NCBI GenBank assembly: GCA_027023425.1
Contig: JALVVL010000007.1
Span: 25,205-89,204, forward strand
Direction of reading: 5' to 3'
DNA length: 64,000 nucleotides
Source: Anaerolineales bacterium
Lineage (GTDB): Bacteria; Chloroflexota; Anaerolineae; Anaerolineales; DRMV01
The position numbers and the translations under genes are program-made. Shown piece after piece: positions 8,293 to 16,388 of this stretch. Below the pieces are notes generated by a model. That model was not told the origin of the DNA. It searched no databases and saw nothing but the letters and a program-made list of their open reading frames with translations. Within the stretch, counting starts at the first letter, position 1; every line of letters begins with the position of its first letter.

Positions 8293-8925
8293 CTATGCCG
8301 CGGCGGGAACGACCTCATTCACTGCACGGAGCACGGTCATCAGGCGAGCGTCGTCGCGGAGCAGGTTGATGAGGGCGTGCAGGGCTTCGTTCAGCCAGTT
8401 TTCGTTGCCCGCGGCTTTGTGCGCTGCGGCAGCGCGTTTGAGGTGGACGGCTATCATTTCCGCAACGGGGGCGTCGTCGGCGCGGAGCATGTGGCGCAGG
8501 TAGCCCCAGCCGCGCGAGGTGAATTCGCGCACCTCTTCGGGCGAGCAGGTGTAAAGGCGGGCGAGGGTCAGCGGCGGGCGCGGCGGCAGTAGGTACGAAA
8601 TTTGCCCTTCTTTCGTCTTGTGCCCCAGCACCAGCACTTCAATTTGGATTGGCAGGTTGCGCTGATGCTGGTCGGAGTAGATGCTTTCCTCAATTTGGTC
8701 AAGCGGGGCTATGCTTTCCACCAGTTGGTCGCTCCGCAGGCGGATTTGCGAAATGATGCCGTAAATTTGGGTAGAAGGGGCGGCCTGCGGGGCTTTTTCG
8801 GCCGCGACGCGCACCAACGAGCCAAACGACAGCGCGCTTTGCTCTAAGCGCGACACGCGGCTTCCGACCCAAAAGCGGGTTGCGGTTGCTTCAAGCACGC
8901 GTCCTACAAATTCTGCTTGTGGCAT
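8293..8925 (-). CDS. HAS-barrel (HerA-associated) protein without ATPase domain
   Basis: This 210-residue protein begins with a beta-rich segment (about 3-105) that resembles the HAS-barrel found at the N-terminus of HerA helicases: EFVGRVLEATATRFWVG, SFGSLVRVA, IYGIISQIRL and IEVLVLG. The second half is helical (VREFTSRGWGYLRHMLR and onward). No Walker A or B motif is present, so unlike HerA it cannot hydrolyse ATP by itself. It lies 15 bp downstream of the nurA stop with its own GAGG site, so the two are almost surely cotranscribed. I infer a clamp or adaptor subunit for NurA-type end resection, either in place of HerA or alongside a HerA encoded elsewhere. Confidence 0.65.
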   Translation of the reverse strand: MPQAEFVGRVLEATATRFWVGSRVSRLEQSALSFGSLVRVAAEKAPQAAPSTQIYGIISQIRLRSDQLVESIAPLDQIEESIYSDQHQRNLPIQIEVLVLGHKTKEGQISYLLPPRPPLTLARLYTCSPEEVREFTSRGWGYLRHMLRADDAPVAEMIAVHLKRAAAAHKAAGNENWLNEALHALINLLRDDARLMTVLRAVNEVVPAAA

Positions 8926-8940
8926 GGTTTACCTCGGTGG

Positions 8941-10188
8941 TCAATGGTTGGCGGTAAGGTCTTTCAAAATTTGTTTAGCCGAGCGGCTGCCGAGCGGCAC
9001 GTTGTTTTCGGCGAGTGCGCCGGTGAGCCATCTTTCAACCGTTTCGCGGTCGCCGCGGCGCACCACGGCTTCTTCGTGGGCGCGGTGCAGGATGTAGGGG
9101 TAGGGGGCATTGGGCACGTGCCGCGTCTGCCACAGCAGCGCGGCGTGCAGGGTTTGCACCGCCTTGGGGTCTTTTGTCACCCACGCGGGGATTTCCACGC
9201 GGGCGATGGCGGCGCGCCCCGTTGTAGGCGAGGCGTTGAGGTAGAAAAAGTGCAAGGCGAGGTCGCCGGTGTAGTCCTCACGCGAGCGCGAAACAAGGCG
9301 GAAGATGGCCGAGCGCTCGCCCGGGGCGAGCAAGCGGCGGAAAAGCGCGGCGTCGCTGATGGCGGCAAAGCGCGGCGGGCGGCGTTCCAATTCCGCTTTG
9401 ATTTGCTCCGGCGTTGCGGTTTCGCCGATGGCCGCGAGCCTGAGCAATTGCACTACCGGGTCGGCGTGGGGCTTATCCACATAGCCGGCGGTGAGCACCG
9501 CGGGCGGCGCTTGCCGGTGAGCGGCAAGCAGTGAGTGCAGGCTTTTCAGGTATTCCTTCAGCGCTTCAGCAAAGCCGCCTGTGGCGTCTTTCGCACCCCA
9601 GAGTTCCAAGGGCCCGTCGGTGAGAGTGACGACGGCTTCGGGCTGCGGAAGGCCGTCCATGAGGTCGCGCCATTCCTGCTCGGCTTTTGGCTCGCCTTGC
9701 CACGCGGCAACGGCTTTGGCGAGAGCCTGCCGCTCGGCGAGGTCGCGCTGGAGGGGGATGTCGGGGCGGTTTTCAAGCAGGGTTTCGGGGTCGTAAAAGC
9801 GGCTTTCAATGAGGGTGCGCGGCGTCTCATGCCCTGCCATCACGACCACGCCCACATTTACCAAAGCGTAAAACAGCGCCCCGTGCGGGTTGGGCTCAAT
9901 TTGGGAGCCGTCGGCGGCTAAAAACAGCACCCGCTCGGCGCAATTTTCGGTCGGCGGCGGTGGGAATGTGGCGTTTATCGGTTCTTCGGTGGGCGCGGCG
10001 AGGTGCACATAGCTGGCGATTTCGGCGGCTACGGCGACGCGGTAGCGCAAGTCCTCGGCTTTTTCGCCCCAGCCGTGCAGAAGTTCCAGTGCCTTTTCTT
10101 GCTGTTTTTCGCGCTCGCGCTTGAGCCGCGCCGCACCGCTGGCGAAGTTTTGGATTTCGCGAAACACTTTGGAGTAATTCAGCGGCAT
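8941..10188 (-). CDS. nurA: NurA-domain nuclease
   Basis: This 415-residue protein has a NurA domain. After a coiled, charged N-terminal region comes the metal-binding motif FLAADGSQIEP (Asp93 by my count), then ALVNVGVVVM and later TLTDGPLELWG with a second Asp. NurA is a 5'-3' DNA nuclease that works with the HerA translocase in resecting broken ends in archaea and some bacteria. I chose the ATG at 10188 because AAGGTG sits seven bases upstream; a GTG at 10197 is also possible. The HAS-barrel gene follows, and two DnaA boxes lie just upstream. Confidence 0.8.
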   Translation of the reverse strand: MPLNYSKVFREIQNFASGAARLKREREKQQEKALELLHGWGEKAEDLRYRVAVAAEIASYVHLAAPTEEPINATFPPPPTENCAERVLFLAADGSQIEPNPHGALFYALVNVGVVVMAGHETPRTLIESRFYDPETLLENRPDIPLQRDLAERQALAKAVAAWQGEPKAEQEWRDLMDGLPQPEAVVTLTDGPLELWGAKDATGGFAEALKEYLKSLHSLLAAHRQAPPAVLTAGYVDKPHADPVVQLLRLAAIGETATPEQIKAELERRPPRFAAISDAALFRRLLAPGERSAIFRLVSRSREDYTGDLALHFFYLNASPTTGRAAIARVEIPAWVTKDPKAVQTLHAALLWQTRHVPNAPYPYILHRAHEEAVVRRGDRETVERWLTGALAENNVPLGSRSAKQILKDLTANH

Positions 10189-10249
10189 TTCGTTCACCTT
10201 CGGGGGAATCCCACGGTTTTCCCCCGTTTTCTACATTGTTTGCACAGAG

Positions 10250-10279
10250 TTATCCACAGGATTTAGGGGGTTATCCACA
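10250..10279 (+). promoter_or_regulatory. Two perfect DnaA boxes (TTATCCACA), 21 bp apart
   Basis: TTATCCACA occurs at 10250-10258 and again at 10271-10279 in the same orientation. The start-to-start spacing of 21 bp is two helical turns. Both lie in the roughly 100-bp gap between the nurA start and the phosphoribosyltransferase stop. No dnaA, dnaN or AT-rich unwinding region is nearby, so I read this as a DnaA-binding regulatory or titration site rather than an origin. Confidence 0.6.
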
Positions 10280-10290
10280 GGGTCGGTGGC

Positions 10291-10842
10291 TTAGTCCGTG
10301 AAAATGGGCAAGTGCCCTAAGGAGATGATATTGCGCCACTTGGCGCGGTCGCCCTCGGTGAAAATGGCGGCTTCGGTGACCACCTCGGCCCCGGCTTTGT
10401 CCATCAGCAGGCGCATCCCTTGGAGGGTTGAGCCGGTGCTGATGACGTCGTCCACCAGCACCACTTTTTTGCCCGCGAGCAGGGCACGGTCTTTTTCGTC
10501 AAGGTAAAGCGTTTGCGGCTCGCCGGTGGTGATGGAAAGGGTTTCAGCGCTCAGGGCGTCGCCCATGTAGGGCTTGTAGGACTTGCGGAGCACCACATAG
10601 GGTTTTTTGGTGCGCAAGGCGAGCGCGTAAGCCAGCGGAATGCTTTTGGCTTCGGCGGTAACGAGCACGTCAAAGTCAACATCAGCAAGGTGCTCAGCAA
10701 GCGTGTCGGCCGCGGCTTCGGTCAGTTCCACATCGCCCAAAATGTTGAGGACGGCTATCCGCACGCCCGGGGCGACTTCAAAAAGCGGCAGGTCGCGCTT
10801 GACCCCCGCCACCACTACCGGATACACATCCCGCTTGGGCAT
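10291..10842 (-). CDS. Type I phosphoribosyltransferase (apt-like)
   Basis: This 183-residue protein has the type I phosphoribosyltransferase core. The PRPP-binding loop VVLVDDVISTGSTL lies near residue 125, with upstream elements VLVTAEAKSIPLAYALALR and PYVVLRKSYKPY as in adenine and xanthine phosphoribosyltransferases. Family knowledge points to purine salvage or a regulatory purine sensor; the base specificity is not readable. I chose the ATG at 10842, which follows AAAGGAGACTCAAA; the reading frame stays open further upstream but has no better site. A TATAAT box lies about 35 bp upstream of this start. Confidence 0.85.
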   Translation of the reverse strand: MPKRDVYPVVVAGVKRDLPLFEVAPGVRIAVLNILGDVELTEAAADTLAEHLADVDFDVLVTAEAKSIPLAYALALRTKKPYVVLRKSYKPYMGDALSAETLSITTGEPQTLYLDEKDRALLAGKKVVLVDDVISTGSTLQGMRLLMDKAGAEVVTEAAIFTEGDRAKWRNIISLGHLPIFTD

Positions 10843-10875
10843 TTTGAGTCTCCTTTCGCAAGGCTTTGCGGGTAG

Positions 10876-10881
10876 ATTATA
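10876..10881 (-). promoter_or_regulatory. Putative -10 box (TATAAT) for the phosphoribosyltransferase gene
   Basis: On the minus strand a perfect TATAAT sits 33 bp upstream of the chosen ATG. The matching -35 window falls in the flanking repeat and is poor (TTTTCC). This supports a short 5' leader and the start at 10842. Confidence 0.5.
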
Positions 10882-10897
10882 CCGCTTGCTTTGGGCA

Positions 10898-11040
10898 GGG
10901 AAAAACGCAGAAAACACGGAGAAGACTCAGAGAACACATAAATTTGGTGACTGGCGGCTCAGCGGTTCGGTGGCTTACCCGACGCAACGACTCACGATGC
11001 AACGACCCACGACGCAACGACTTACGAGGTAACGAATTTA
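10898..11040. repeat. Degenerate composite repeat (CACGGAGAA and ACGCAACGA words)
   Basis: This intergenic stretch between the phosphoribosyltransferase and MEMO genes starts with GCAGAAAACACGGAG-type words. It ends with degenerate 8-10-bp words (ACGCAACGAC, ACGATGCAACG). It looks like a decayed copy of the composite repeat at 3219-3747. Confidence 0.6.
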
Positions 11041-11064
11041 CGAAATTGCCATTACCTGAGGAAC

Positions 11065-11901
11065 TTACCTGAGGAACGCCACCGCCCCGTAGCCTACTAC
11101 CGAGGAGTAGTCGCCGGTGGTGTCGCCCGAGGTGGCGTAGTGCAGGATGACGCCGCGGCGGGCGCCACGCGCTTTCACCGCCCAAATCGTGGCGGCTATG
11201 GGTCCGGCGCCACAGGCAAAGCCTACGCCTTCCGCCTCGGCGCGGAGCACTGCTATTGGGTCAAGCGAGGCGATTCGCTTCAGCATTTCCCTGTCATAGC
11301 GCTCGGCTACGGCCTGCGGGTAGTAGTGCGAAAGGTCACTGCTGGCGACGAAGAGCGTGTCGCGCGGGCAAACTTCCGCCAGCGCCAAGCCAAGCGCTTG
11401 GCAAACTTGCGGACGATAATCCCTCAGCATGATGGGGAGGAGTTTGAATTCCCCTGCAAGCGCCCGTTGTAGGAACGGCAGTTCAATTTCCAGCGAATGT
11501 TCGGGATCGTTGGCTACGGGCGTGGGGCTGATGCCGATTTCGGCTTCCAGCAGGGCGCTCAGCCGCGCCAGTGCACTTTGGTCAACCGGAATTGCACCCA
11601 GGGGTGTGGCGTAGGCTTTGTGCGCGGTGGTGAGCATGGGATGGGGGTAAGGGTAGTGCATGGGCGAGACTACCACCACCAATTCGGGGCTTTTGCCCTT
11701 CACCGCCGCGTAGGAATAGCCCGCCACCGGGCCGGAATAGCGGATGCCCGCGTGCGGCGAAACAACGCCCAGCACTTCCCCATCCAGCGGGGGGAGGTTG
11801 CGCTCGGCGTTGGCAATGTATTCATCAACCTCGGCGGCAAGCGCCGCCGGCGATGCCGGATACCACGTGCCTGCTATGGGTGAAGGACGGATGTCCAACA
11901 T
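11065..11901 (-). CDS. amrB: MEMO-family protein (AmmeMemoRadiSam system protein B)
   Basis: This 278-residue protein is a full-length MEMO/AmrB homologue. Family marks are SPIAGTWYP at the N-terminus, VSPHAGIRYSGPVAGYSYAAV, VVVVSPMHYPY, DPEHSLEIELPFLQ, VASSDLSHYYP and the closing HYATSGDTTGDYSSVVGYGA. The His residues line the pocket that resembles extradiol dioxygenases. AmrB is usually encoded with an AMMECR1 domain and a radical-SAM partner; neither is adjacent here. A GGAGGTGAACC site precedes the ATG. It lies just downstream of the Lon-like gene on the same strand. The biochemical role of bacterial MEMO proteins is unsettled. Confidence 0.92.
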   Translation of the reverse strand: MLDIRPSPIAGTWYPASPAALAAEVDEYIANAERNLPPLDGEVLGVVSPHAGIRYSGPVAGYSYAAVKGKSPELVVVVSPMHYPYPHPMLTTAHKAYATPLGAIPVDQSALARLSALLEAEIGISPTPVANDPEHSLEIELPFLQRALAGEFKLLPIMLRDYRPQVCQALGLALAEVCPRDTLFVASSDLSHYYPQAVAERYDREMLKRIASLDPIAVLRAEAEGVGFACGAGPIAATIWAVKARGARRGVILHYATSGDTTGDYSSVVGYGAVAFLR

Positions 11902-11939
11902 GGTTCACCTCCTTATTAGCGCGGTCGCGATGCAACGGC

Positions 11940-14351
11940 TCATGCTTCTTTTTTGTCTTCCTCTTCCTCCTCATCCTCTTCTTCGCCGTCTTCGCGCTTC
12001 AGTGCCTCGGCAAACTCTTCCAGTTTTTTCTGCACGGCATGGTTGAACGTGCCTTCGGGGAAGTTGCCATCTTCGTCGGGCTTGCCTGCTTCCATGTCGG
12101 TCAGCAGAGGAATGGCCTCGTCCACGTGCTTTATCGCCCAGATGTGGAATTTGCCCTCTTCCACCGCTTGGCGGACGTCGGCGCGGAGCATGAGGTCTTC
12201 CACATTTGAGGCTGGGATTATCACGCCTTGCTCGCCGGTCAAGCCTCTATCGCGGCACACGGCGAAGAAGCCTTCAATTTTCTCGTTCACTCCGCCAATG
12301 GCTTGGATTTGCCCGTGCTGGTTGATGGAGCCGGTGATGGCGCGGTCTTGGCGGATGGGCACTTCGCCGATCGCCGAGAGCAGGGCGATGAGTTCGGCGG
12401 CAGAGGCGCTATCGCCCTCTACGCCGTCGTAGGATTGCTCAAAGGTCAACCGCGCCGAAAGGCTAAGCGGCCGCTTGCGCCCGTACCGCCATGCGAGGAA
12501 GCCGCCCAAAATCAGCACGCCTTTGGTGTGGATTGGGCCGCCCAATTCGGCGCGGCTTTCAATATCCACCACCTCGCCGCGGCCCGGGTAGGCCGTGGCG
12601 GTAACGCGGGTTGGGTGCGAGAAGGCGTAGTCTCCCAACATTATCACCGAGAGGGCGTTTATGCGCCCCACTGCCTTGCCGGTAACATCAATCAGGAGGA
12701 CGCCCTTGGCGATTTCCTCGCGGATGCGCTCTTCAAGCAAGTTGGCGCGGTGGGCGCGCTCGGCGACGGCGCGCTCCACATCCTCGGCCAGCACTTGCTC
12801 GTGCCCTGCCCGCCGTGCCCAATAGGCAGATTCGCGCAGCAGGTCGGCAAGGTTGCCAAACCGCGTGGAAAGTTTGTTTTTGTTGCCCGCCCAGCGCGCA
12901 CTTTCTTCAATCACACGCGCAATCGCGCCGCTTTGGAAATGCGGCAGGTTTTCCTTTTCAACCACGCTCCGCACGAAGAGGGCTAAATCTTGCTCGCTTT
13001 CGGCCGTGCGTGGGATATCGGGCGCAAATTCCGCCCGCACTTTGAACAGCAACTTGAAATCCTCATCGTAGGATTGGAGCAGGTAGTACAGCATGGGCGT
13101 TCCGATGAGCACCACTTTGGTTTTCAGCGGCACGGGTTCGGGCTCTAAGGTGAGCGTGCTAATCCAGCCCATCTGGACGGCGAGTTCCACGATGCGGATT
13201 TCGTTGGTGGAAAGGGCGCGCTTCAGCCCTTCCCACGCGTAGGGGTGGAGCAGGAGTTCGCGCACGGGCAGGAGGAGATAGCCGCCGTTGGCGCGGTGCA
13301 GTGCGCCGGGGCGGATTAGCGTGTGGTCGGTGCGGCTCGCACCCATGACGACTTCGTGGTCAATTCGCCCGAGCAGGGTGTAGTAGGAAGGATGGGTTTC
13401 AACCACAACGGGCGCGCCTTCATCTTCGCTGTGGCTCACCAGCACGTTGACGGCGTAACGGCGCTTCCATTCCTGCCACGCGCGGCTGTTCTCGTCGTCA
13501 TCTTTCAGGAAGGGTTGAGGGTTTTCAACGATGTCCTTTTGAACAGCGTCCAAAAACTCGGTAACGCTGGGGTAGGGGAATTGGTCTTTGAGGTTTTGGA
13601 CGAGATGCCCCACGGCGAAAACGATCGTGCGGCGGTTTAGGTCTTCAAGCGATTTGCGGGCTTGTTCTTCGTATTCGTGTATTTCGCTCAGGGTTTTCTC
13701 AACCTCTGTTTCTAATTTGCGCTTCACCTGCTCCAGTTTTGCCTTGTGCTCGTCGTCCAGTTTTTGCAATTCCTCCGGCGGGATGGGCTTGCCGTTCACC
13801 GCAGGGGCGAGCGCCAACCCAAACGGTGTTTGGATGATGGTGAAGCCGTATTTTGAAGCCTTGATTTGTAGGCGGTTGAGGGCGTCTTCGCGTTGCTTTT
13901 GCAGGGTGGAAGAGATGTTGTCGCGTTCCTTGCGGTAGGTGTCGGTGGAAAAGGCGCTCCGCAGTTCGGTGCGGCAGCGTTCTATCAGGCTGTTGACGGA
14001 ATCGCGAAGCGCCGCGCCTTTTCCCGGTGGCAGGCTGAGGGCTTTGGGTTTTTGGGGTTCGGCGAAGTTGTTGACATAGCAGAGGTCGTTGGGCGCAGGC
14101 TCGGATTTTGCCTTGCGGCGCAGGTAGTCGGTAACGAGGGTGGTGCGCCCGCTCGCGGGCAGTCCAAGTACGAAAATGTTGAAACCCTCGCTTTGGATGG
14201 ATGTCCCAAGGTCAAGCGCGCCAAATGCCCGTTCTTGGCCTATCACGCCTTCAAGGGGCGGCAATGTGGCGCTGCTTTCCGCGCCGATGGCTGCGAGGTC
14301 GGCCGCGCGGTAAAGTTCGCTTGCGGAAAGTTCATAGCCTGTTGTGCCCAT
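11940..14351 (-). CDS. Lon-like ATP-dependent protease (LonB/YcbZ type)
   Basis: This 803-residue protein is a two-part Lon-like protease. An AAA-type region comes first, with a P-loop GLPASGRTT (63-71) in which Arg replaces the usual Lys, interrupted by a coiled-coil insert near 120-260. The C-terminal Lon protease domain has catalytic Ser650 in GDSASAAEL and Lys691 in GGVNEKIEGFF. The tail ends in a very acidic run of Glu and Asp. This matches the single-chain Lon relatives without the LonA N-domain. I chose the ATG at 14351 because GGAGAG lies six bases before it; an in-frame ATG at 14411 lies upstream of the predicted promoter. It probably degrades damaged proteins. Confidence 0.88.
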   Translation of the reverse strand: MGTTGYELSASELYRAADLAAIGAESSATLPPLEGVIGQERAFGALDLGTSIQSEGFNIFVLGLPASGRTTLVTDYLRRKAKSEPAPNDLCYVNNFAEPQKPKALSLPPGKGAALRDSVNSLIERCRTELRSAFSTDTYRKERDNISSTLQKQREDALNRLQIKASKYGFTIIQTPFGLALAPAVNGKPIPPEELQKLDDEHKAKLEQVKRKLETEVEKTLSEIHEYEEQARKSLEDLNRRTIVFAVGHLVQNLKDQFPYPSVTEFLDAVQKDIVENPQPFLKDDDENSRAWQEWKRRYAVNVLVSHSEDEGAPVVVETHPSYYTLLGRIDHEVVMGASRTDHTLIRPGALHRANGGYLLLPVRELLLHPYAWEGLKRALSTNEIRIVELAVQMGWISTLTLEPEPVPLKTKVVLIGTPMLYYLLQSYDEDFKLLFKVRAEFAPDIPRTAESEQDLALFVRSVVEKENLPHFQSGAIARVIEESARWAGNKNKLSTRFGNLADLLRESAYWARRAGHEQVLAEDVERAVAERAHRANLLEERIREEIAKGVLLIDVTGKAVGRINALSVIMLGDYAFSHPTRVTATAYPGRGEVVDIESRAELGGPIHTKGVLILGGFLAWRYGRKRPLSLSARLTFEQSYDGVEGDSASAAELIALLSAIGEVPIRQDRAITGSINQHGQIQAIGGVNEKIEGFFAVCRDRGLTGEQGVIIPASNVEDLMLRADVRQAVEEGKFHIWAIKHVDEAIPLLTDMEAGKPDEDGNFPEGTFNHAVQKKLEEFAEALKREDGEEEDEEEEEDKKEA

Positions 14352-14397
14352 AGTTACTCTCCTGCCGATGCCGGTTTGCGTTGCGGGTTCATTTTCA

Positions 14398-14426
14398 AGT
14401 ATAGCCAACACGGGGCTAAAAGTCTA
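14398..14426 (-). promoter_or_regulatory. Sigma-70-type promoter for the Lon-like gene
   Basis: On the minus strand TAGACT (14421-14426) and TATACT (14398-14403) are separated by exactly 17 bp. Transcription would begin about 40 bases before the ATG at 14351. I see no sigma-32-like boxes. Confidence 0.6.
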
Positions 14427-14631
14427 CTGCCCGATGGTATTGGAAGCCTGCTGACAGGTACGGTTTCAACTGCTATCGTTTGCTCGGCGGCTGGAGCCGC
14501 AGGTTGACTTTTACTCTCGCCGCGCCGCAGTGTTTATGCTCACAAGTGGGTGGGCAATTGCAGGTAATGAGGTAAAATGAGGTGGCTCTTGCGGGCGCTA
14601 AGCCGCCCATTTCACCTTTCCGAGAGGGCTT
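14427..14631. other. Divergent intergenic region
   Basis: This 205-bp gap separates the divergently transcribed Lon-like and dehydrogenase genes. Besides the Lon promoter at its left edge, it holds TTGACT at 14504 without a well-spaced -10. Near its right end are a weak TAAAAT at 14573 and a GAGAGG ribosome site. I see no gene or repeat in it. Confidence 0.5.
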
Positions 14632-15621
14632 ATGCCTACCGTCCTTTTGACTGCTCCCTACATGATTCCGTTCCTTGACCGCTTTCGGCCGGTGTTTGAG
14701 CACTATGGGCTGGAAGTGATTGTGCCTGAAGTGAACGAGCGCATGGAGGAAGAAGACCTGCTGCGCTATGCAGGGCAGTACGACGGCACGATTTGCGGCG
14801 ACGACCGCTACACCGCCCGCGTGCTGGAGGCCTGTGCGCCGCGCCTGAAGGTGATTTCCAAATGGGGCACCGGCATTGATTCCATTGACAAAGCCGCCGC
14901 CGAGCGGCTTGGGATCATGGTCGGGCGCACGCCTAACGCATTCACCATTCCCGTTGCCGACAGCGTGTTGGGCTACATGCTGGCGTTTGCCCGCAACATC
15001 CCGTGGATGGACGCGCACATGAAAGCCGGCCGCTGGGAGAAAATCAACGGCTTTGCGCTCAGCGAAGCGACTTTGGGTGTAATCGGCGTGGGTGATGTGG
15101 GCAAAGCGGTGCTTCGTCGCGCCCGTGCCTTCGGGATGCGACTGTTGGGCAATGACATCGTGGAAGTTGACCACGTTTTCCTCACCGAATACGGCGTGGA
15201 AATGGTGCCCTTGGAGCGCCTGTTACGCGAAGCCGATTTTGTCAGCCTGAACTGCGACCTCAACCCCACGAGTTACCACCTCATCAACCGCGAGACTTTG
15301 GCACTGATGAAGCCCAACGCGGTGCTCATCAACACCTCCCGCGGCCCGGTGGTGGATGAGTCCGCGCTGATTGAAGCCCTGCAAAGCGGCAAAATCCGCG
15401 GCGCGGCGCTGGATGTGTTTGAGGTTGAGCCGTTGCCAGATGATAGCCCCCTCAAGCAGATGGACAACGTCCTCCTTGCTCCCCACAACGCTAATTCCAG
15501 CCCAACCGCGTGGGAGCGCGTGCATTGGAACAGCATCCGCAACTTGCTGAAGGGCTTGGGCATTCCCTATGATGATTTGGACGATCTGCGAGCGCAGGTG
15601 CAAAGCGCCCCTGATGTGTGA
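14632..15621 (+). CDS. D-2-hydroxyacid dehydrogenase (phosphoglycerate dehydrogenase-like)
   Basis: This 329-residue protein belongs to the D-isomer 2-hydroxyacid dehydrogenase family. The NAD-binding loop is GVIGVGDVGKAVLRRARAFG near residue 145. The catalytic Arg sits in NTSRGPVVDE, the Glu in LDVFEVEPLP and the His in LLAPHNANS. It lacks the C-terminal ACT domain of long SerA enzymes, so the substrate may be 3-phosphoglycerate, glyoxylate or another 2-ketoacid. The gene stands alone: the Lon-like gene diverges upstream, and a repeat block begins directly after its stop. A GAGAGGGC site precedes the ATG. Confidence 0.88.
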   Translation: MPTVLLTAPYMIPFLDRFRPVFEHYGLEVIVPEVNERMEEEDLLRYAGQYDGTICGDDRYTARVLEACAPRLKVISKWGTGIDSIDKAAAERLGIMVGRTPNAFTIPVADSVLGYMLAFARNIPWMDAHMKAGRWEKINGFALSEATLGVIGVGDVGKAVLRRARAFGMRLLGNDIVEVDHVFLTEYGVEMVPLERLLREADFVSLNCDLNPTSYHLINRETLALMKPNAVLINTSRGPVVDESALIEALQSGKIRGAALDVFEVEPLPDDSPLKQMDNVLLAPHNANSSPTAWERVHWNSIRNLLKGLGIPYDDLDDLRAQVQSAPDV

Positions 15622-15840
15622 AAACCGCAGAGGCACAAAGAGGTTAACGCCAAGGTTAACACAGAGACGCAGAGAGAAAAACCACAGATTACACAGATTT
15701 TCACAGATTTTTCTGCGTAATTTGCGAAATCTGCGGTTTCAATTATCCAATCGGTGTAAATCTGTGTCAATCGGTGGATAAAATAAACCACAGATTAGCA
15801 CAGATTTTTTCTGCGAAATCTGCGGTTTATTCAGGGAGAT
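15622..15840. repeat. CACAGATT-type palindromic repeat block
   Basis: Two unit copies follow the dehydrogenase stop. Each runs from AACCACAGATTACACAGATT or AACCACAGATTAGCACAGAT to AAATCTGCGGTTT, an imperfect palindrome, joined by ATCGGTGTAAATCTGTGT-type spacers. The block ends a few bases before the ribosome-binding site of the next gene. Confidence 0.85.
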
Positions 15841-15845
15841 ATGCT

Positions 15846-16388
15846 ATGAAAGATTTTCTCCTCCGCCGCGCCCAACAACAACACAGCCCCACTCACCGCT
15901 GGCTTGCCCTGCTCGGCAGTGCAATTTTGTTTTGGGCGATTGTGCCCGCTTTTCTGCTCTGGCTGAGCGGGTGGCTTACCGCGCGCTTCGGCGTCCCATC
16001 CTTGCCGCATAGCGGCTGGCTGATGGGGCTTGGGCTGTTGCTCATGGCAGTTGGCGCGCTGATTGACTTGTGGGTGATTTACTACCAGCACACCGAAGGG
16101 CAGGGCACGCCTTCGCCGTTTGTGCCTACCCAGCGCTTGGTGCAGGATGGCCCCTTTGCTTACAGCCGCAACCCGATGTATGTCGGCACTCTCACCATTT
16201 ACACCGGCTTGGGCTTGCTTACCGGCTCGGTGGCAATGCTGGCTTTGGTGGCGCTGGGGGCGCTGATGGTGCATTCTTACGTTGTGCTGGTTGAAGAGCC
16301 GGAGTTGGAAGCCCGCTTTGGCGAGGAATACCGCGCATACAAGCGGCGTGTGCCGCGCTGGCTGTCGTTGAGGAGGAAGCATGGCTGA
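15846..16388 (+). CDS. Isoprenylcysteine carboxyl methyltransferase-like membrane protein
   Basis: This 180-residue protein has about four membrane segments and the C-terminal ICMT/PEMT signature: GPFAYSRNPMYVGTL, then VEEPELEARFGEEYRAYKRRVPRW. Bacterial members of this family are SAM-dependent methyltransferases or uncharacterised relatives; the substrate, perhaps a lipid, is unknown. I chose the ATG at 15846 after GGGAG. Upstream in-frame codons lie inside the repeat block and are unlikely to be coding. The stop overlaps the SDR gene by 8 bp, which implies cotranscription. Confidence 0.8.
   Translation: MKDFLLRRAQQQHSPTHRWLALLGSAILFWAIVPAFLLWLSGWLTARFGVPSLPHSGWLMGLGLLLMAVGALIDLWVIYYQHTEGQGTPSPFVPTQRLVQDGPFAYSRNPMYVGTLTIYTGLGLLTGSVAMLALVALGALMVHSYVVLVEEPELEARFGEEYRAYKRRVPRWLSLRRKHG

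Noticed and set aside
10250..10279. Chromosomal origin of replication
   Set aside because: Only two DnaA boxes, no AT-rich unwinding region and no dnaA, dnaN or gidA nearby.
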